DNA of 64,000 bases from [Actinomadura] parvosata subsp. kistnae (GTDB lineage Bacteria; Actinomycetota; Actinomycetes; Streptosporangiales; Streptosporangiaceae), in assembly GCF_900323885.1 (NCBI RefSeq), contig NZ_OOHJ01000018.1, positions 3,211,001 through 3,275,000 on the forward strand. Reading direction: 5' to 3'. Numbering within the stretch: the first letter of the stretch is position 1; every line of letters begins with the position of its first letter. The notes beneath the pieces are model-generated. The model saw only the letters and a list, made by a program, of their open reading frames with translations. It ran no database searches and was not told the origin of the DNA. A program made the translations under genes and the position numbers. Shown here piece after piece: positions 8,682 through 15,931 of the stretch.

Positions 8682-9326
8682 TCACTGGTTCCGGCGGCGC
8701 GGCCCGAGGCTGCGGGTGAGCCTGGCCCGCACGGTCCTGCGCAGCACGGGCCCCAGCTCGTCCAGGACGGCGACGAGCGCGGCCAGCTCCTCCAGCGCGT
8801 CGAGGGCCTGGGCCGCGCCGTCGGCGTCCACGCCCTCGTACAGCTCCAGGCCCACGAACGCGGCCGAGACCGCCTTGGCCAGCCCGCTCACGTCCACGAA
8901 CTCGGCCAGCGGCGAGGCCGCCAGCACCCGTCCCAGCGCCTGCTCCACCTCGGCCGTCCACAGGTCGAGCCCCTTCACGACGGCGGCGGCCAGCTTCTCG
9001 TCGCTCTGGCCGCCTGCCAGGAGCTGGGCCAGCGCCGCGACGCTGCCCGCCGTACGCTCCTCCGCGTGCAGCTCGCGGCCGAGGTCGAGCAGCTCGCGCA
9101 GCGAGGTCACGGCGGCGAAGCGGTCGCGGTAGAGGGGGATGCGCTGCTGCGAGCCGTGCTCGCAGGCGGCGGCGAGGAGCTGGTCGACGCTGCCGAAGTG
9201 GTAGAAGACGAGGGCCTGGTTGACGCCCGCGGCCGCGGCGATCGTCCGCGCGGAGGCGCCGGCCATGCCCTGCTTCTTGAGCGTCTCCAGCGCCGCGTCG
9301 AGCAGCTTCGTCCGTGTGTCGGCCAC
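8682..9326 (-). CDS. TetR-family transcriptional regulator
   Basis: A 214-residue regulator. The N-terminal TetR HTH (residues about 1-55) reads KLLDAALETLKKQGMAGASA, then the recognition region IAAAAGVNQALVFYHFGSVD. The C-terminal ligand-binding half is helical and unassigned. It is the last gene of a minus-strand operon after SRPBCC and DUF4166 genes (31 bases from the latter). Two copies of a TTGAGCGnnCGCTCAA palindrome lie just upstream of the operon, the usual form of a TetR operator, so autoregulation of the operon is likely. Confidence 0.92.
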   Translation of the reverse strand: MADTRTKLLDAALETLKKQGMAGASARTIAAAAGVNQALVFYHFGSVDQLLAAACEHGSQQRIPLYRDRFAAVTSLRELLDLGRELHAEERTAGSVAALAQLLAGGQSDEKLAAAVVKGLDLWTAEVEQALGRVLAASPLAEFVDVSGLAKAVSAAFVGLELYEGVDADGAAQALDALEELAALVAVLDELGPVLRRTVRARLTRSLGPRRRNQ

Positions 9327-9357
9327 CGGGCTCCCTTGCGAGGTTCAGAGATACGGG

Positions 9358-10026
9358 TCAGAGACGGGCCACCTCCCGCCTGGGCCTCACGCTAGCGGGA
9401 ACGCCGTGGCTGGCGACGTCCACGTACGAGACGGTGAAGCTGCCCCAGTAGCCGACGATCCGGCCGAGCAGCGGGTTCGAGACGGTGACGGCGATCCTGA
9501 AGCGGCCGGCCCGGTCGTCGTACTGCTCGGTGACCAGGGCGGTGCCGGTGGCGGCGGCCGGGACGCGGACGGCGAGCGGGCCCTCCAGGAGGCGGAGCGG
9601 GCCTGAGCGGATGGCCAGGCCGCCCCGGTCGTCGACCGAGAGGGTGAGCGGGGTGGCGAGGTGCTGGTGGGTGCCCAGGTAGTCCACGACGCGGGCGCCG
9701 GCCGGGTCGTAGATCATGGTCGCGTCGAAGCGGCTGCGGGGGAAGGTGCGCACGAACGTGACGGTCTCGCGGCCGTAGGAGTCGGCGTACGGGTAGTTCT
9801 CGATGCGGAACGGCACGTCGCGGCCGGTGTCGGTGACCAGGATGTTCCTGAGGCTGCCGAGCGACAGGAACGGGCGGACGACGGGGCCGGCGTTCCAGAC
9901 CCGGTCCATGACGCCCTGGCCTACGCACGCCTCGCCGCTGTCGAGCCCGACGCCGAAGCGGCGCTGGAGCTGCGGGTGGAGGCGGTCGAAGTCGGGGCCG
10001 AGCGCGCGCTGGAAGATCGAGGGCAT
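9358..10026 (-). CDS. DUF4166 domain-containing protein
   Basis: A 222-residue protein matching the DUF4166 family: it opens with SIFQRALGPDFDRLHPQLQRR and continues through GVMDRVWNAGPVVRPFL, ending in repeated beta strands (YWGSFTVSYVDV). No catalytic motif is known for the family. The ATG at 10026 has AAGGAGC seven bases upstream on the minus strand. Its first 106 bases overlap the end of the preceding SRPBCC-like gene in another frame, which is unusually long and may reflect a sequence error in that gene. It sits in the TetR-controlled operon. Confidence 0.85.
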   Translation of the reverse strand: MPSIFQRALGPDFDRLHPQLQRRFGVGLDSGEACVGQGVMDRVWNAGPVVRPFLSLGSLRNILVTDTGRDVPFRIENYPYADSYGRETVTFVRTFPRSRFDATMIYDPAGARVVDYLGTHQHLATPLTLSVDDRGGLAIRSGPLRLLEGPLAVRVPAAATGTALVTEQYDDRAGRFRIAVTVSNPLLGRIVGYWGSFTVSYVDVASHGVPASVRPRREVARL

Positions 10027-10637
10027 GGTCGCTCCTTGAGAGCTCGGTCGGGGTGGCGCAGGCACCGGCGGGCCGCCGGCGTGCCTGGCAGGGGCGGCAG
10101 GGCGACGGCGAGCGCCGCCACGGCCGCGGCGGGCAGCGGCCCGAGCGTCCAGGCGGCGAGCGCGACGGCGGCCGTCCGGCCGGCCGCCTCCGCCAGGGCC
10201 TGGAGGAGGGTGCGGGCGGGGGACCTGCCGGTCTCCAGCCACAGGCGCAGCCGGTCGAACGACCAGGCCGTGGCCCACCACATGAGCCGGGGCGGCAGCA
10301 CGTGCGGGCGGTAGCCGTAGGAGGTGAGGAAGCGGATGCCGGCCGCCGTCGGGACGTAACGCCAGTAGCCGGAGCCCGCGCGGATGGGCGAGAGCGGGTG
10401 CGTGGAGCCGAAGCGGAGCGCCGAGGTGCGGGTGCCGTCGGCGGCGTGCCGGTTCCCGGTGCTGACGCCGGTGCCGCTGACGCCGAGCGTCGCGTAGCGG
10501 AACACCCCGGGCTCCTCCGGAAGAGGGTGGATGCGGCCGAAGCGCAGGTCCCAGCGGGTGTGCAGGGCCGGGTCCTGGGTGGCCTGCCACAGCGCCTCCA
10601 TGCCGGCCCTGATCAGGATCTCGATGTACAGCCGCAT
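9921..10637 (-). CDS. SRPBCC-like protein with C-terminal membrane segment
   Basis: First gene of the TetR operon, 238 residues as read. The N-terminal part (MRLYIEILIRAGMEALWQATQDP, split here for length: MRLYIEIL then MEALWQATQDPALHTRWDLR) resembles START/SRPBCC ligand-binding proteins. Residues about 165-215 form one or two hydrophobic helices (AVALAAWTLGPLPAAAVAAL). The last 35 residues, rich in Ser, Arg and Ala, simply re-read the start of the DUF4166 gene and are probably not native: natural family members appear to end about where the overlap starts. A one-base error in the CACCCCG run near 10052 could be responsible. Two palindromic operators lie 20-70 bases upstream. Confidence 0.7.
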   Translation of the reverse strand: MRLYIEILIRAGMEALWQATQDPALHTRWDLRFGRIHPLPEEPGVFRYATLGVSGTGVSTGNRHAADGTRTSALRFGSTHPLSPIRAGSGYWRYVPTAAGIRFLTSYGYRPHVLPPRLMWWATAWSFDRLRLWLETGRSPARTLLQALAEAAGRTAAVALAAWTLGPLPAAAVAALAVALPPLPGTPAARRCLRHPDRALKERPCPRSSSARSAPTSTASTRSSSAASASGSTAARRA

Positions 10638-10657
10638 GACCCCGCACGATGTCCGAT

Positions 10658-10673
10658 TTGAGCGGTCGCTCAA
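10658..10673. promoter_or_regulatory. TetR-type operator, copy 1
   Basis: TTGAGCGGTCGCTCAA is a palindrome with 7-base arms. It lies 21 bases upstream of the SRPBCC start and is repeated at 10691, 33 bases away (about three helical turns), so two dimers could bind on one face of the DNA. Confidence 0.75.
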
Positions 10674-10690
10674 GTCGAATATAGGGCGAT

Positions 10691-10706
10691 TTGAGCGACC
10701 GCTCAA
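10691..10706. promoter_or_regulatory. TetR-type operator, copy 2
   Basis: TTGAGCGACCGCTCAA, the same arms as copy 1 with the central two bases complemented. It is 41 bases upstream of the divergent MmcQ/YjbR-like gene, so binding here could control both directions. Confidence 0.75.
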
Positions 10707-10746
10707 GAGGGCGGGAAGTGTCGGTCGCGTCTGGTACACAGGCGGC

Positions 10747-11118
10747 ATGGGTGTCACCGTCGATGAGTTCCTGAAGCTGCTGGACGAGCTGCCCGACGTG
10801 CGGATGAGCCACGGCGGCGAGTGGATCGGCCTCAAGGTGCACGACAAGGGGTTCGGCTACCTCTGGGAGGCCACCGAGACCGTCGGGCTGAAGGCGACGA
10901 TCGAGGAGCAGATCGCGCTGGTCAGCGAGCGGCCCGAGGTGTTCGAGGTGCAGTTCACCGCCGGGCGGTTCGGCTGGGTGGTGGTGCACCTCGACCGCAT
11001 CGACGCGGAGGAGCTGTTCGAGCTGATGGCCGAGGCGTGGTGCCTGACGGCGCCCAAGCAGCTCGTGGCCGACTTCGAGGCGACCCACCCGATCGGGAAG
11101 AAGGTGCAATCCGGGTAA
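10747..11118 (+). CDS. MmcQ/YjbR family DNA-binding-like protein
   Basis: A 123-residue protein of the MmcQ/YjbR fold: VDEFLKLLDELPDV at the start, then GGEWIGLKVHDKGFGYLW and RFGWVVVHLDRIDAEELFEL, ending in a helix with TAPKQLVADFE typical of the family (lysine before the final helix). These proteins have a CyaY-like fold and no settled function. The ATG at 10747 is 40 bases after the second operator, so it may be part of the same regulon. It is followed by a GNAT gene 11 bases later. Confidence 0.82.
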   Translation: MGVTVDEFLKLLDELPDVRMSHGGEWIGLKVHDKGFGYLWEATETVGLKATIEEQIALVSERPEVFEVQFTAGRFGWVVVHLDRIDAEELFELMAEAWCLTAPKQLVADFEATHPIGKKVQSG

Positions 11119-11129
11119 TCTCCGACAAT

Positions 11130-11621
11130 GTGACCGCTCCTAACGTCCGGCTGCGCGAGTGGCGGGAGGCCGACGCGCCCGCCGTGCTGCGCGCCTTCCA
11201 GGCCCCCGACCTGCGGTTGCAGGCACCCTGGCCCGTCGTCACGCTCAAAGACGCCTCCGGCTGGATCGCCTCCTGGGCCGGGGCCGGCCACGCCTTCGCC
11301 GTGCTCCACGACGAGCGGGTCGTCGGCAACGTCGCCGTCACCAAGATCGACGGCCACGGCAACGGCTCGGTGTCCTACTGGGTGGTGCCCGAGGCCAGGG
11401 GGCGGGGCGTCGCGGTGGCGGCCACCCGGCTGGTGGCGCGGTGGGCGTTCGACGAGCGCGGGCTCTACCGGCTGGAGCTCGGGCACCGCGCCGACAACCC
11501 GGCCTCGTGCCGGGTCGCCACCAAGGCCGGCTTCCTGCCGGAGGGCATCGAACGGGGCAAGCTCTGCTACGCGGGCGTCCGCTACGACGTGGAGCGCCAC
11601 GCCCGCCTCGCCACCGACTGA
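11130..11621 (+). CDS. GNAT family N-acetyltransferase
   Basis: A 163-residue acetyltransferase of the RimJ/RimL-like class: VRLREWREADAPAVLRAF at the N-terminus, the acetyl-CoA pyrophosphate loop VVPEARGRGVAVAATRLV (RGxGxA) near residue 90, and HRADNPASCRVATKAGF in the last third. Start GTG at 11130 places the first strand directly after the start; no better start is available in frame. It probably shares a transcript with the YjbR-like gene. Substrate unknown. Confidence 0.88.
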   Translation: MTAPNVRLREWREADAPAVLRAFQAPDLRLQAPWPVVTLKDASGWIASWAGAGHAFAVLHDERVVGNVAVTKIDGHGNGSVSYWVVPEARGRGVAVAATRLVARWAFDERGLYRLELGHRADNPASCRVATKAGFLPEGIERGKLCYAGVRYDVERHARLATD

Positions 11622-11650
11622 GCCCTCGGGCCCGCACCACCTCCCGCCCG

Positions 11651-11746
11651 CCGGCTGGAGCCGCTTCACGTCCTCCGGTTGGAGCCGCTTCCCGCCCGCC
11701 GGTTGGAGCCGCTTCACGTCCTCCGGCTGGGGGCTGCTTCCCGCCC
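11651..11746. repeat. 24-bp minisatellite, four copies
   Basis: Unit CCGGTTGGAGCCGCTTCACG plus TCCT, beginning at 11651, 11675, 11699 and 11723, the last copy diverged. It sits in the gap between the GNAT and acyltransferase genes. The period of eight codons keeps all frames open, but nothing indicates translation. Confidence 0.9.
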
Positions 11747-11847
11747 TCCTGCCTGCACCGTTCCAAACTCGGCGACGTTACTGGAGATATGTCTGTTACG
11801 TCCGCTGGGCGCGTCCCGATATATCCACGTCGGGGCCGAAGGCGGGG

Positions 11848-13110
11848 GTGGGGATGGACGCGACGGCGAGCACGACCGCGAACGTTCCGGCGGGCACCAG
11901 GGCCCGCTCCCGCCTGGACGGCCTCGACGGCATCCGGGGCCTGGCCGCGCTCTTCGTGGTCCTGCACCACTGCCGGCTGCTGTCCTTCCCCGGCTTCCCC
12001 GCCGACACGGGGCCGTGGTGGGCGAGCTGGCTGCTGTACGGGCACTTCGCCGTCGTCCTGTTCATCGCGTTGTCGGGCTTCTCGCTGGCCGTCTCCCCGG
12101 CCCGGTCCGGATGGCGGCTCGGCGGGGTGCGCCGCTTCGCGCAGCGCCGCGCCTGGCGCATCCTGCCGCCGTACTGGGCCGCGCTGGCCTTCAGCCTCCT
12201 GGTCGCGTGGCTGGCGGTCCCGCAGCCGGGCGAGGCGGTGCCCACCGGCAAGACCGTCGTCGTGTACGGGCTGCTGCTGCAGGACGTCTTCGGCTCGCCC
12301 AGCCCGAACGGCGCCCTGTGGTCGATCGCCATCGAGGCGCAGCTCTACCTCGTCTTCCCGCTCCTGCTGCTGATGGTCCGCCGGCTGGGCGCGTGGGCCA
12401 TGGTGGCCCTGGTCGCCGTCGTGGTCGTGGCCGTGGGGGTGGCGGCGCCGCTCGTTCCGGCGGTGGGCCTGCTCATGCGGCTGACCCCGCAGTTCGCCGT
12501 GCTGTTCGCGGCGGGCGTGCTCGCGGCGGGCGTGGTGCGGGCCCGGGTGCGCGCGCCGCTGCACTGGCTGGCGGCGCTGGCGGGCGCGCCGGTGCTCGTG
12601 CTGATCGCCGTGCGGGGCTCGACGTGGACGGTGTCCAACCTCTTCTGGGTGGACCTGGCGCTGGCCCCGGCCGCCGCGCTCCTGCTCGCGGCCGTCGCCC
12701 AGGGCCGGCCGCGCCCGCTGGTGCGGCTGCTGGACAGCCGGCCGGTGCGCACGCTCGGCTCCTTCTCCTACAGCCTCTACCTGGTGCACGCGCCCATCGT
12801 GGTCGCGCTCGCCCACTTCGTCGTCTCCCCGCACGTGGCGCCGGGCGTGGGCCGGCTCCTGGTGCTGCTGGCGGTCGCGGTGCCCGCGTCGGTCCTGTTC
12901 GCGCGGGCGTTCGCGGCGGTGTTCGAGCTGCCGTTCCAGCGGCACCGCAGCGGCCCGGCGTTGCGAGCGGCGCTGCGGGAGTGGTGGGCGCGGCGCGGGC
13001 AGTCGCGGTCCGGGCAGTCGCGGTACGGGCGGTCGCGGTACGGGCGGCTCGGCCGCCGCGCCCCAAGCGCGCCGGAGCCCGTCGAGGAGCCGCCGGCGGC
13101 CACGAGCTGA
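11848..13110 (+). CDS. Acyltransferase 3 (OafA/YrhL) family membrane protein
   Basis: About 418-420 residues with roughly ten membrane segments. The family entry motif RLDGLDGIRGLAALFVVLHH contains the catalytic-type His, and LWSIAIEAQLYLVFPLLLL is the second signature. These proteins O-acylate extracytoplasmic sugars or peptidoglycan. Start could be GTG 11848 or ATG 11854. The C-terminal tail is Arg/Ser/Gly-rich with an internal short repeat (RSGQSRYGRSRYGR). It is 2.8 kb from the polysaccharide locus and could decorate that polymer, but this is inference. Confidence 0.9.
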   Translation: MGMDATASTTANVPAGTRARSRLDGLDGIRGLAALFVVLHHCRLLSFPGFPADTGPWWASWLLYGHFAVVLFIALSGFSLAVSPARSGWRLGGVRRFAQRRAWRILPPYWAALAFSLLVAWLAVPQPGEAVPTGKTVVVYGLLLQDVFGSPSPNGALWSIAIEAQLYLVFPLLLLMVRRLGAWAMVALVAVVVVAVGVAAPLVPAVGLLMRLTPQFAVLFAAGVLAAGVVRARVRAPLHWLAALAGAPVLVLIAVRGSTWTVSNLFWVDLALAPAAALLLAAVAQGRPRPLVRLLDSRPVRTLGSFSYSLYLVHAPIVVALAHFVVSPHVAPGVGRLLVLLAVAVPASVLFARAFAAVFELPFQRHRSGPALRAALREWWARRGQSRSGQSRYGRSRYGRLGRRAPSAPEPVEEPPAATS

Positions 13111-13165
13111 TCAGGGCGCTCGCAGCCACGAGCTGACCGGGGCGCCCGCGGCCACGGGCTGATCG
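13099..13165. repeat. 26-bp tandem repeat carrying the acyltransferase stop codon
   Basis: GCCACGAGCTGATC recurs at 13099, 13125 and 13151 (third as GCCACGGGCTGATC). The first copy holds the last codons and stop of the acyltransferase gene, so its 3' end has been duplicated downstream. Confidence 0.85.
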
Positions 13166-13217
13166 GGGGAGCCGGTCGCCTGGCGTCCTTCGCGCGGGCT
13201 GAACTACGCTTTGACGG

Positions 13218-13601
13218 GTGAACAGCGAGAGTCTGGCCGCGGCCGGGCTGTTGGAAGCTCTGAGCCGGGCGTCGGAGATTCTCGCCGACTTACGTCATCC
13301 GTTCGTGCGCAGCGAGCGGTTCTCCTACTTCTTCCCGCCGGCGGGCGCCCGCGTCGGCACCACGGTCGTGCTGCCCGACGGCCGCGAGATCACGTTCGAG
13401 GTGTCCATCGCCGCGTCCGGCAGGGCGTTTCACGTGGAGGGCGGGATCCAGTCGGAGGAGGAGACGCTGCTGGAGCTGCCGCGCAAGAGCGTGCCGGACA
13501 TCGAGGAGGGGCTGGCCGCGTTCGACGACTACGCGGGGGAGGTGGCGGCGCCGGCGGAGCGGCTGATCGGGCAAATGCTCGAAGAATTGTCTGACAACTA
13601 G
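13218..13601 (+). CDS. Conserved-looking hypothetical protein
   Basis: 127 residues, acidic, no signal peptide or membrane segment. An N-terminal helix (LEALSRASEILADLRHP) is followed by beta-strand-like segments (TTVVLPDGREITFEVSIAAS) and a C-terminal helix (RLIGQMLEELSDN). No family recognised. The start is GTG at 13218; strongly biased codon use supports coding. Its last codons contain the first TTGTCTGACAA operator-like site, so this 3' end is also regulatory DNA for the next gene. Confidence 0.65.
   Translation: MNSESLAAAGLLEALSRASEILADLRHPFVRSERFSYFFPPAGARVGTTVVLPDGREITFEVSIAASGRAFHVEGGIQSEEETLLELPRKSVPDIEEGLAAFDDYAGEVAAPAERLIGQMLEELSDN
13587..13597. promoter_or_regulatory. GntR-type operator, copy 1
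   Basis: TTGTCTGACAA, a near-palindrome (TTGTC-t-GACAA), repeated 30 bases downstream. The form resembles FadR/GntR-subfamily operators, and a FadR-type regulator is encoded at 14576. Confidence 0.7.
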
Positions 13602-13616
13602 ACGAACGCTGTCTGA

Positions 13617-13627
13617 TTGTCTGACAA
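13617..13627. promoter_or_regulatory. GntR-type operator, copy 2
   Basis: Second TTGTCTGACAA, ending eight bases before the transporter ATG at 13635. Binding this close would block translation initiation region transcription, so repression is the likely outcome. Confidence 0.7.
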
Positions 13628-13634
13628 TGTACCC

Positions 13635-14579
13635 ATGAGGAATGGACCGCTCGCCGTCGTGGGCGCCGGCGTGCTCTGGGGCACCGCGGGCACGGCCGGG
13701 CTGCTGGTCTCCGCCGACTCCGTGGCGCTGGCCGCGGCCCGGCTGGTGATCGGCGGCGCCGCGCTGGCCCTGCTGGCCGGCGCCGAGCTGAAGAGTGCCG
13801 TCAAGCCAGGGGTGCTGCTGGGCGCGGTGGCGGTGGCCGCGTACCAGCTCTGCTTCTTCGCCGCCGTCAGCCGTACGGGGGTGGCCATCGGCACGGTGGT
13901 CGCGATCGGCAGCGGGCCGGTGTTCACGGGGCTGCTGTCCTGGCTGCTGCACGGGCGCCGGCCGACGAAGCGGTGGAGCACCGCCACCGCCGCGGCGATC
14001 TGCGGCTGCGCGGCGCTGATCGTCGGCGGCGGGGCCGAGGCGGGCGCGCAGGTGGTGCCGGGCATCGCGCTCGCGCTGCTGGGCGGCCTGCTGTACGCCT
14101 TCTACGCCGTCATGGCGGCGCAGGCGATCGGCCGGGGCGGTGGGTCGAACGCGGTGATGGGCATGATGTTCGGCGGCGCCGCGCTGATCATGACGCCGGT
14201 GCTGGCGCTCAGCGGCATCGGCTGGCTGGCCGAGCCGCGCGCGTTGCTCGCCGTGCTCTACCTCGGGCTCGGCACCACGGCCCTGTCCTACTTCCTGTAC
14301 GGCCGGGGCCTGCGCACCACGCCCGTGGCCACGGCCGCCACGCTCTCGCTGGCCGAGCCGGCCGTCGCCGCACTGCTCGGCGTGGTGGTGCTGGGTGAGC
14401 GGCTGGCCCCGGTCTCGATCGCCGGGCTCGTGCTGCTGGGGCTGAGCCTGGTGGCGGTGGCCGTACCGGAAAGAAGGCCGGAAAGAAGGCCGGAAAGAAA
14501 GCCCGAAAGGGAGCCGGAAAGGGAGCATGGGGCAGAAAGGGAGCGCGGGCCGGAAAGGGAGCTAGAGTCGCAGCCGTGA
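13635..14579 (+). CDS. EamA/DMT-superfamily transporter
   Basis: 314 residues with ten hydrophobic segments in two homologous halves (EamA domains about 5-135 and 148-280), the drug/metabolite transporter layout. The start at ATG 13635 is preferred over TTG 13617, which lies inside the operator. The last 35 residues are a charged repeat, PERRPERRPERKPERE, that extends beyond the normal family end and is encoded by a near-repetitive GGAAAG-rich tract. The stop overlaps the GTG of the GntR gene (GTGA), so the pair is coupled. Substrate unknown; likely export of a metabolite sensed by the regulator. Confidence 0.9.
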   Translation: MRNGPLAVVGAGVLWGTAGTAGLLVSADSVALAAARLVIGGAALALLAGAELKSAVKPGVLLGAVAVAAYQLCFFAAVSRTGVAIGTVVAIGSGPVFTGLLSWLLHGRRPTKRWSTATAAAICGCAALIVGGGAEAGAQVVPGIALALLGGLLYAFYAVMAAQAIGRGGGSNAVMGMMFGGAALIMTPVLALSGIGWLAEPRALLAVLYLGLGTTALSYFLYGRGLRTTPVATAATLSLAEPAVAALLGVVVLGERLAPVSIAGLVLLGLSLVAVAVPERRPERRPERKPEREPEREHGAERERGPERELESQP

Positions 14580-15220
14580 CGTTGCCGCTCAGACCCGTCT
14601 CCACCGTCGGCGCGCTCGCCGACGCCCTGCGCAGCAGGGTGTTGTCCGGCGAGATCCCGCCCGGCACCGCGCTGCCCGAGCAGGAGATCGCCGCGTCCTA
14701 CGGCGTCGCCAGGCCGACCGTGCGGGAGGCGCTGGCGAGCCTCGTCCATGAGGGGTTGCTCAGGCGTGAGCGCAACCGCAGCGCCTATGTCCCGGAAGTA
14801 ACGCTTTCGGACCTCGAAGACCTCATGTACGTCCGGCGCCCGCTGGAGGACCTGATGGCGCGGGCCGTGACGGGCCGCACGGTGCCGGAGGCGGAGGCGG
14901 CGCTGCACCGCATGGCCGCGCTGCCGGCCGGCGCGCCCTGGTCGGAGACCGTGGCCGAGCACATGGCGCTGCACCAGGCGCTCATCGAGGCGGTCGGCAG
15001 CCCGCGGCTGGAGCGGCTCTACGGCGTGCTGGCCGCCGAGACGCGGCTGGGCCTGGTGCGGCTGCGCGAGGTCTACAAGGACAGGGACGTGCTGGTGGCC
15101 GAGCACCGCGAGCTGCTGGACGCGCTCGCGAACGGCCCGGAGGAGGCCGCACGGGCGGCGGTCGCCGCACATCTGAGCCATTCGTGGGGCGGCGACGGCG
15201 CGCCGCATGGGGGCCTTTGA
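14576..15220 (+). CDS. GntR-family regulator with FCD domain (FadR subfamily)
   Basis: 214 residues. The winged helix at residues about 8-75 contains LPEQEIAASYGVARPTVREA, the GntR recognition helix. The C-terminal FCD domain (about 82-205) has metal-ligand-like positions in VAEHMALHQALIEAVGSP. It is coupled to the DMT transporter gene by a GTGA overlap, and two TTGTCTGACAA sites precede the pair, so it probably represses its own operon until an organic-acid-type ligand binds. Confidence 0.92.
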   Translation: MTLPLRPVSTVGALADALRSRVLSGEIPPGTALPEQEIAASYGVARPTVREALASLVHEGLLRRERNRSAYVPEVTLSDLEDLMYVRRPLEDLMARAVTGRTVPEAEAALHRMAALPAGAPWSETVAEHMALHQALIEAVGSPRLERLYGVLAAETRLGLVRLREVYKDRDVLVAEHRELLDALANGPEEAARAAVAAHLSHSWGGDGAPHGGL

Positions 15221-15311
15221 GCCACTCATGGGGCAGTGGCGGCGAGGTACATCGGCACCTTTGAGTGCGAACCCTTGCGGGACCGGCCCGTAACTCGCAA
15301 GAATCGCGGCC

Positions 15312-15662
15312 ATGCACGGCAATCCGATGCCGGACTCCTACGTGTATGTCACGGAAGAGGGCGTCACGCGTCACTATGCGGACGGTAGCGTCGAGGCCCT
15401 CGCGTGGGAGGACGTGGTGGAGGTCCGTGTCGTCACGGAAACCGGGGAAGACGTTCTCTACATCCTGCTCGACCGTGACGGCGAGGGCTGCGTCGTGCCG
15501 CGCTCGGCCACGGACGCCACGTTTCTCGCCCGCCTGCGTTATCTGCCGGATTTCGACCTCGATCGGCTGACTCTGGCCGCCGATTCCGCCCACGACGGGG
15601 TCGTCGTGGTCTGGCGCAGCCCTGACCCTCCGTCGGCGCTACCTGACCTGGAGTACGACTAG
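15312..15662 (+). CDS. Hypothetical protein
   Basis: 116 residues, acidic, soluble, no recognised family. Strand-rich N-terminus (SYVYVTEEGVTRHYADGSVE, ALAWEDVVEVRVVTE) resembles a PH-like or two-sheet fold, but this is weak. Many GAC/GTC/CTC codons support coding. It is a single gene between the GntR operon and the polysaccharide locus. Confidence 0.65.
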   Translation: MHGNPMPDSYVYVTEEGVTRHYADGSVEALAWEDVVEVRVVTETGEDVLYILLDRDGEGCVVPRSATDATFLARLRYLPDFDLDRLTLAADSAHDGVVVVWRSPDPPSALPDLEYD

Positions 15663-15931
15663 CGCTTCACGCTGCGGCAACCTGGTGAAATGCGGTAGTT
15701 ATTTTCGTATTTCGCTCGTCAACTGCTGCCACTCGTGGACCGTTCCGTCAAGCCCCCCGCCAATTTATCAATCGTCCGATTGTGGACATTTGCCGGTATT
15801 CCTCATGCCGGAATCGATCTTTACTCTTTAGTGGGGGCCGCCGCCCTTGTTGTGCGTGGGACTTGTCAACCCATGTGGTTCAAGGAACGTCCTGTTATCG
15901 CGGTGCACAGAGTTGTCAGGGTGGTGTGCTC
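15663..15931 (+). promoter_or_regulatory. Leader/promoter region of the polysaccharide operon
   Basis: 269 bases, visibly richer in A and T than the flanking genes (for example ATTTATCAATCGTCCGATTG), with no credible gene. This is the only sizeable gap before a run of tightly overlapping genes, so the operon promoter and leader should lie here. I cannot pick the promoter boxes with confidence and see no JUMPstart element. Confidence 0.5.
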
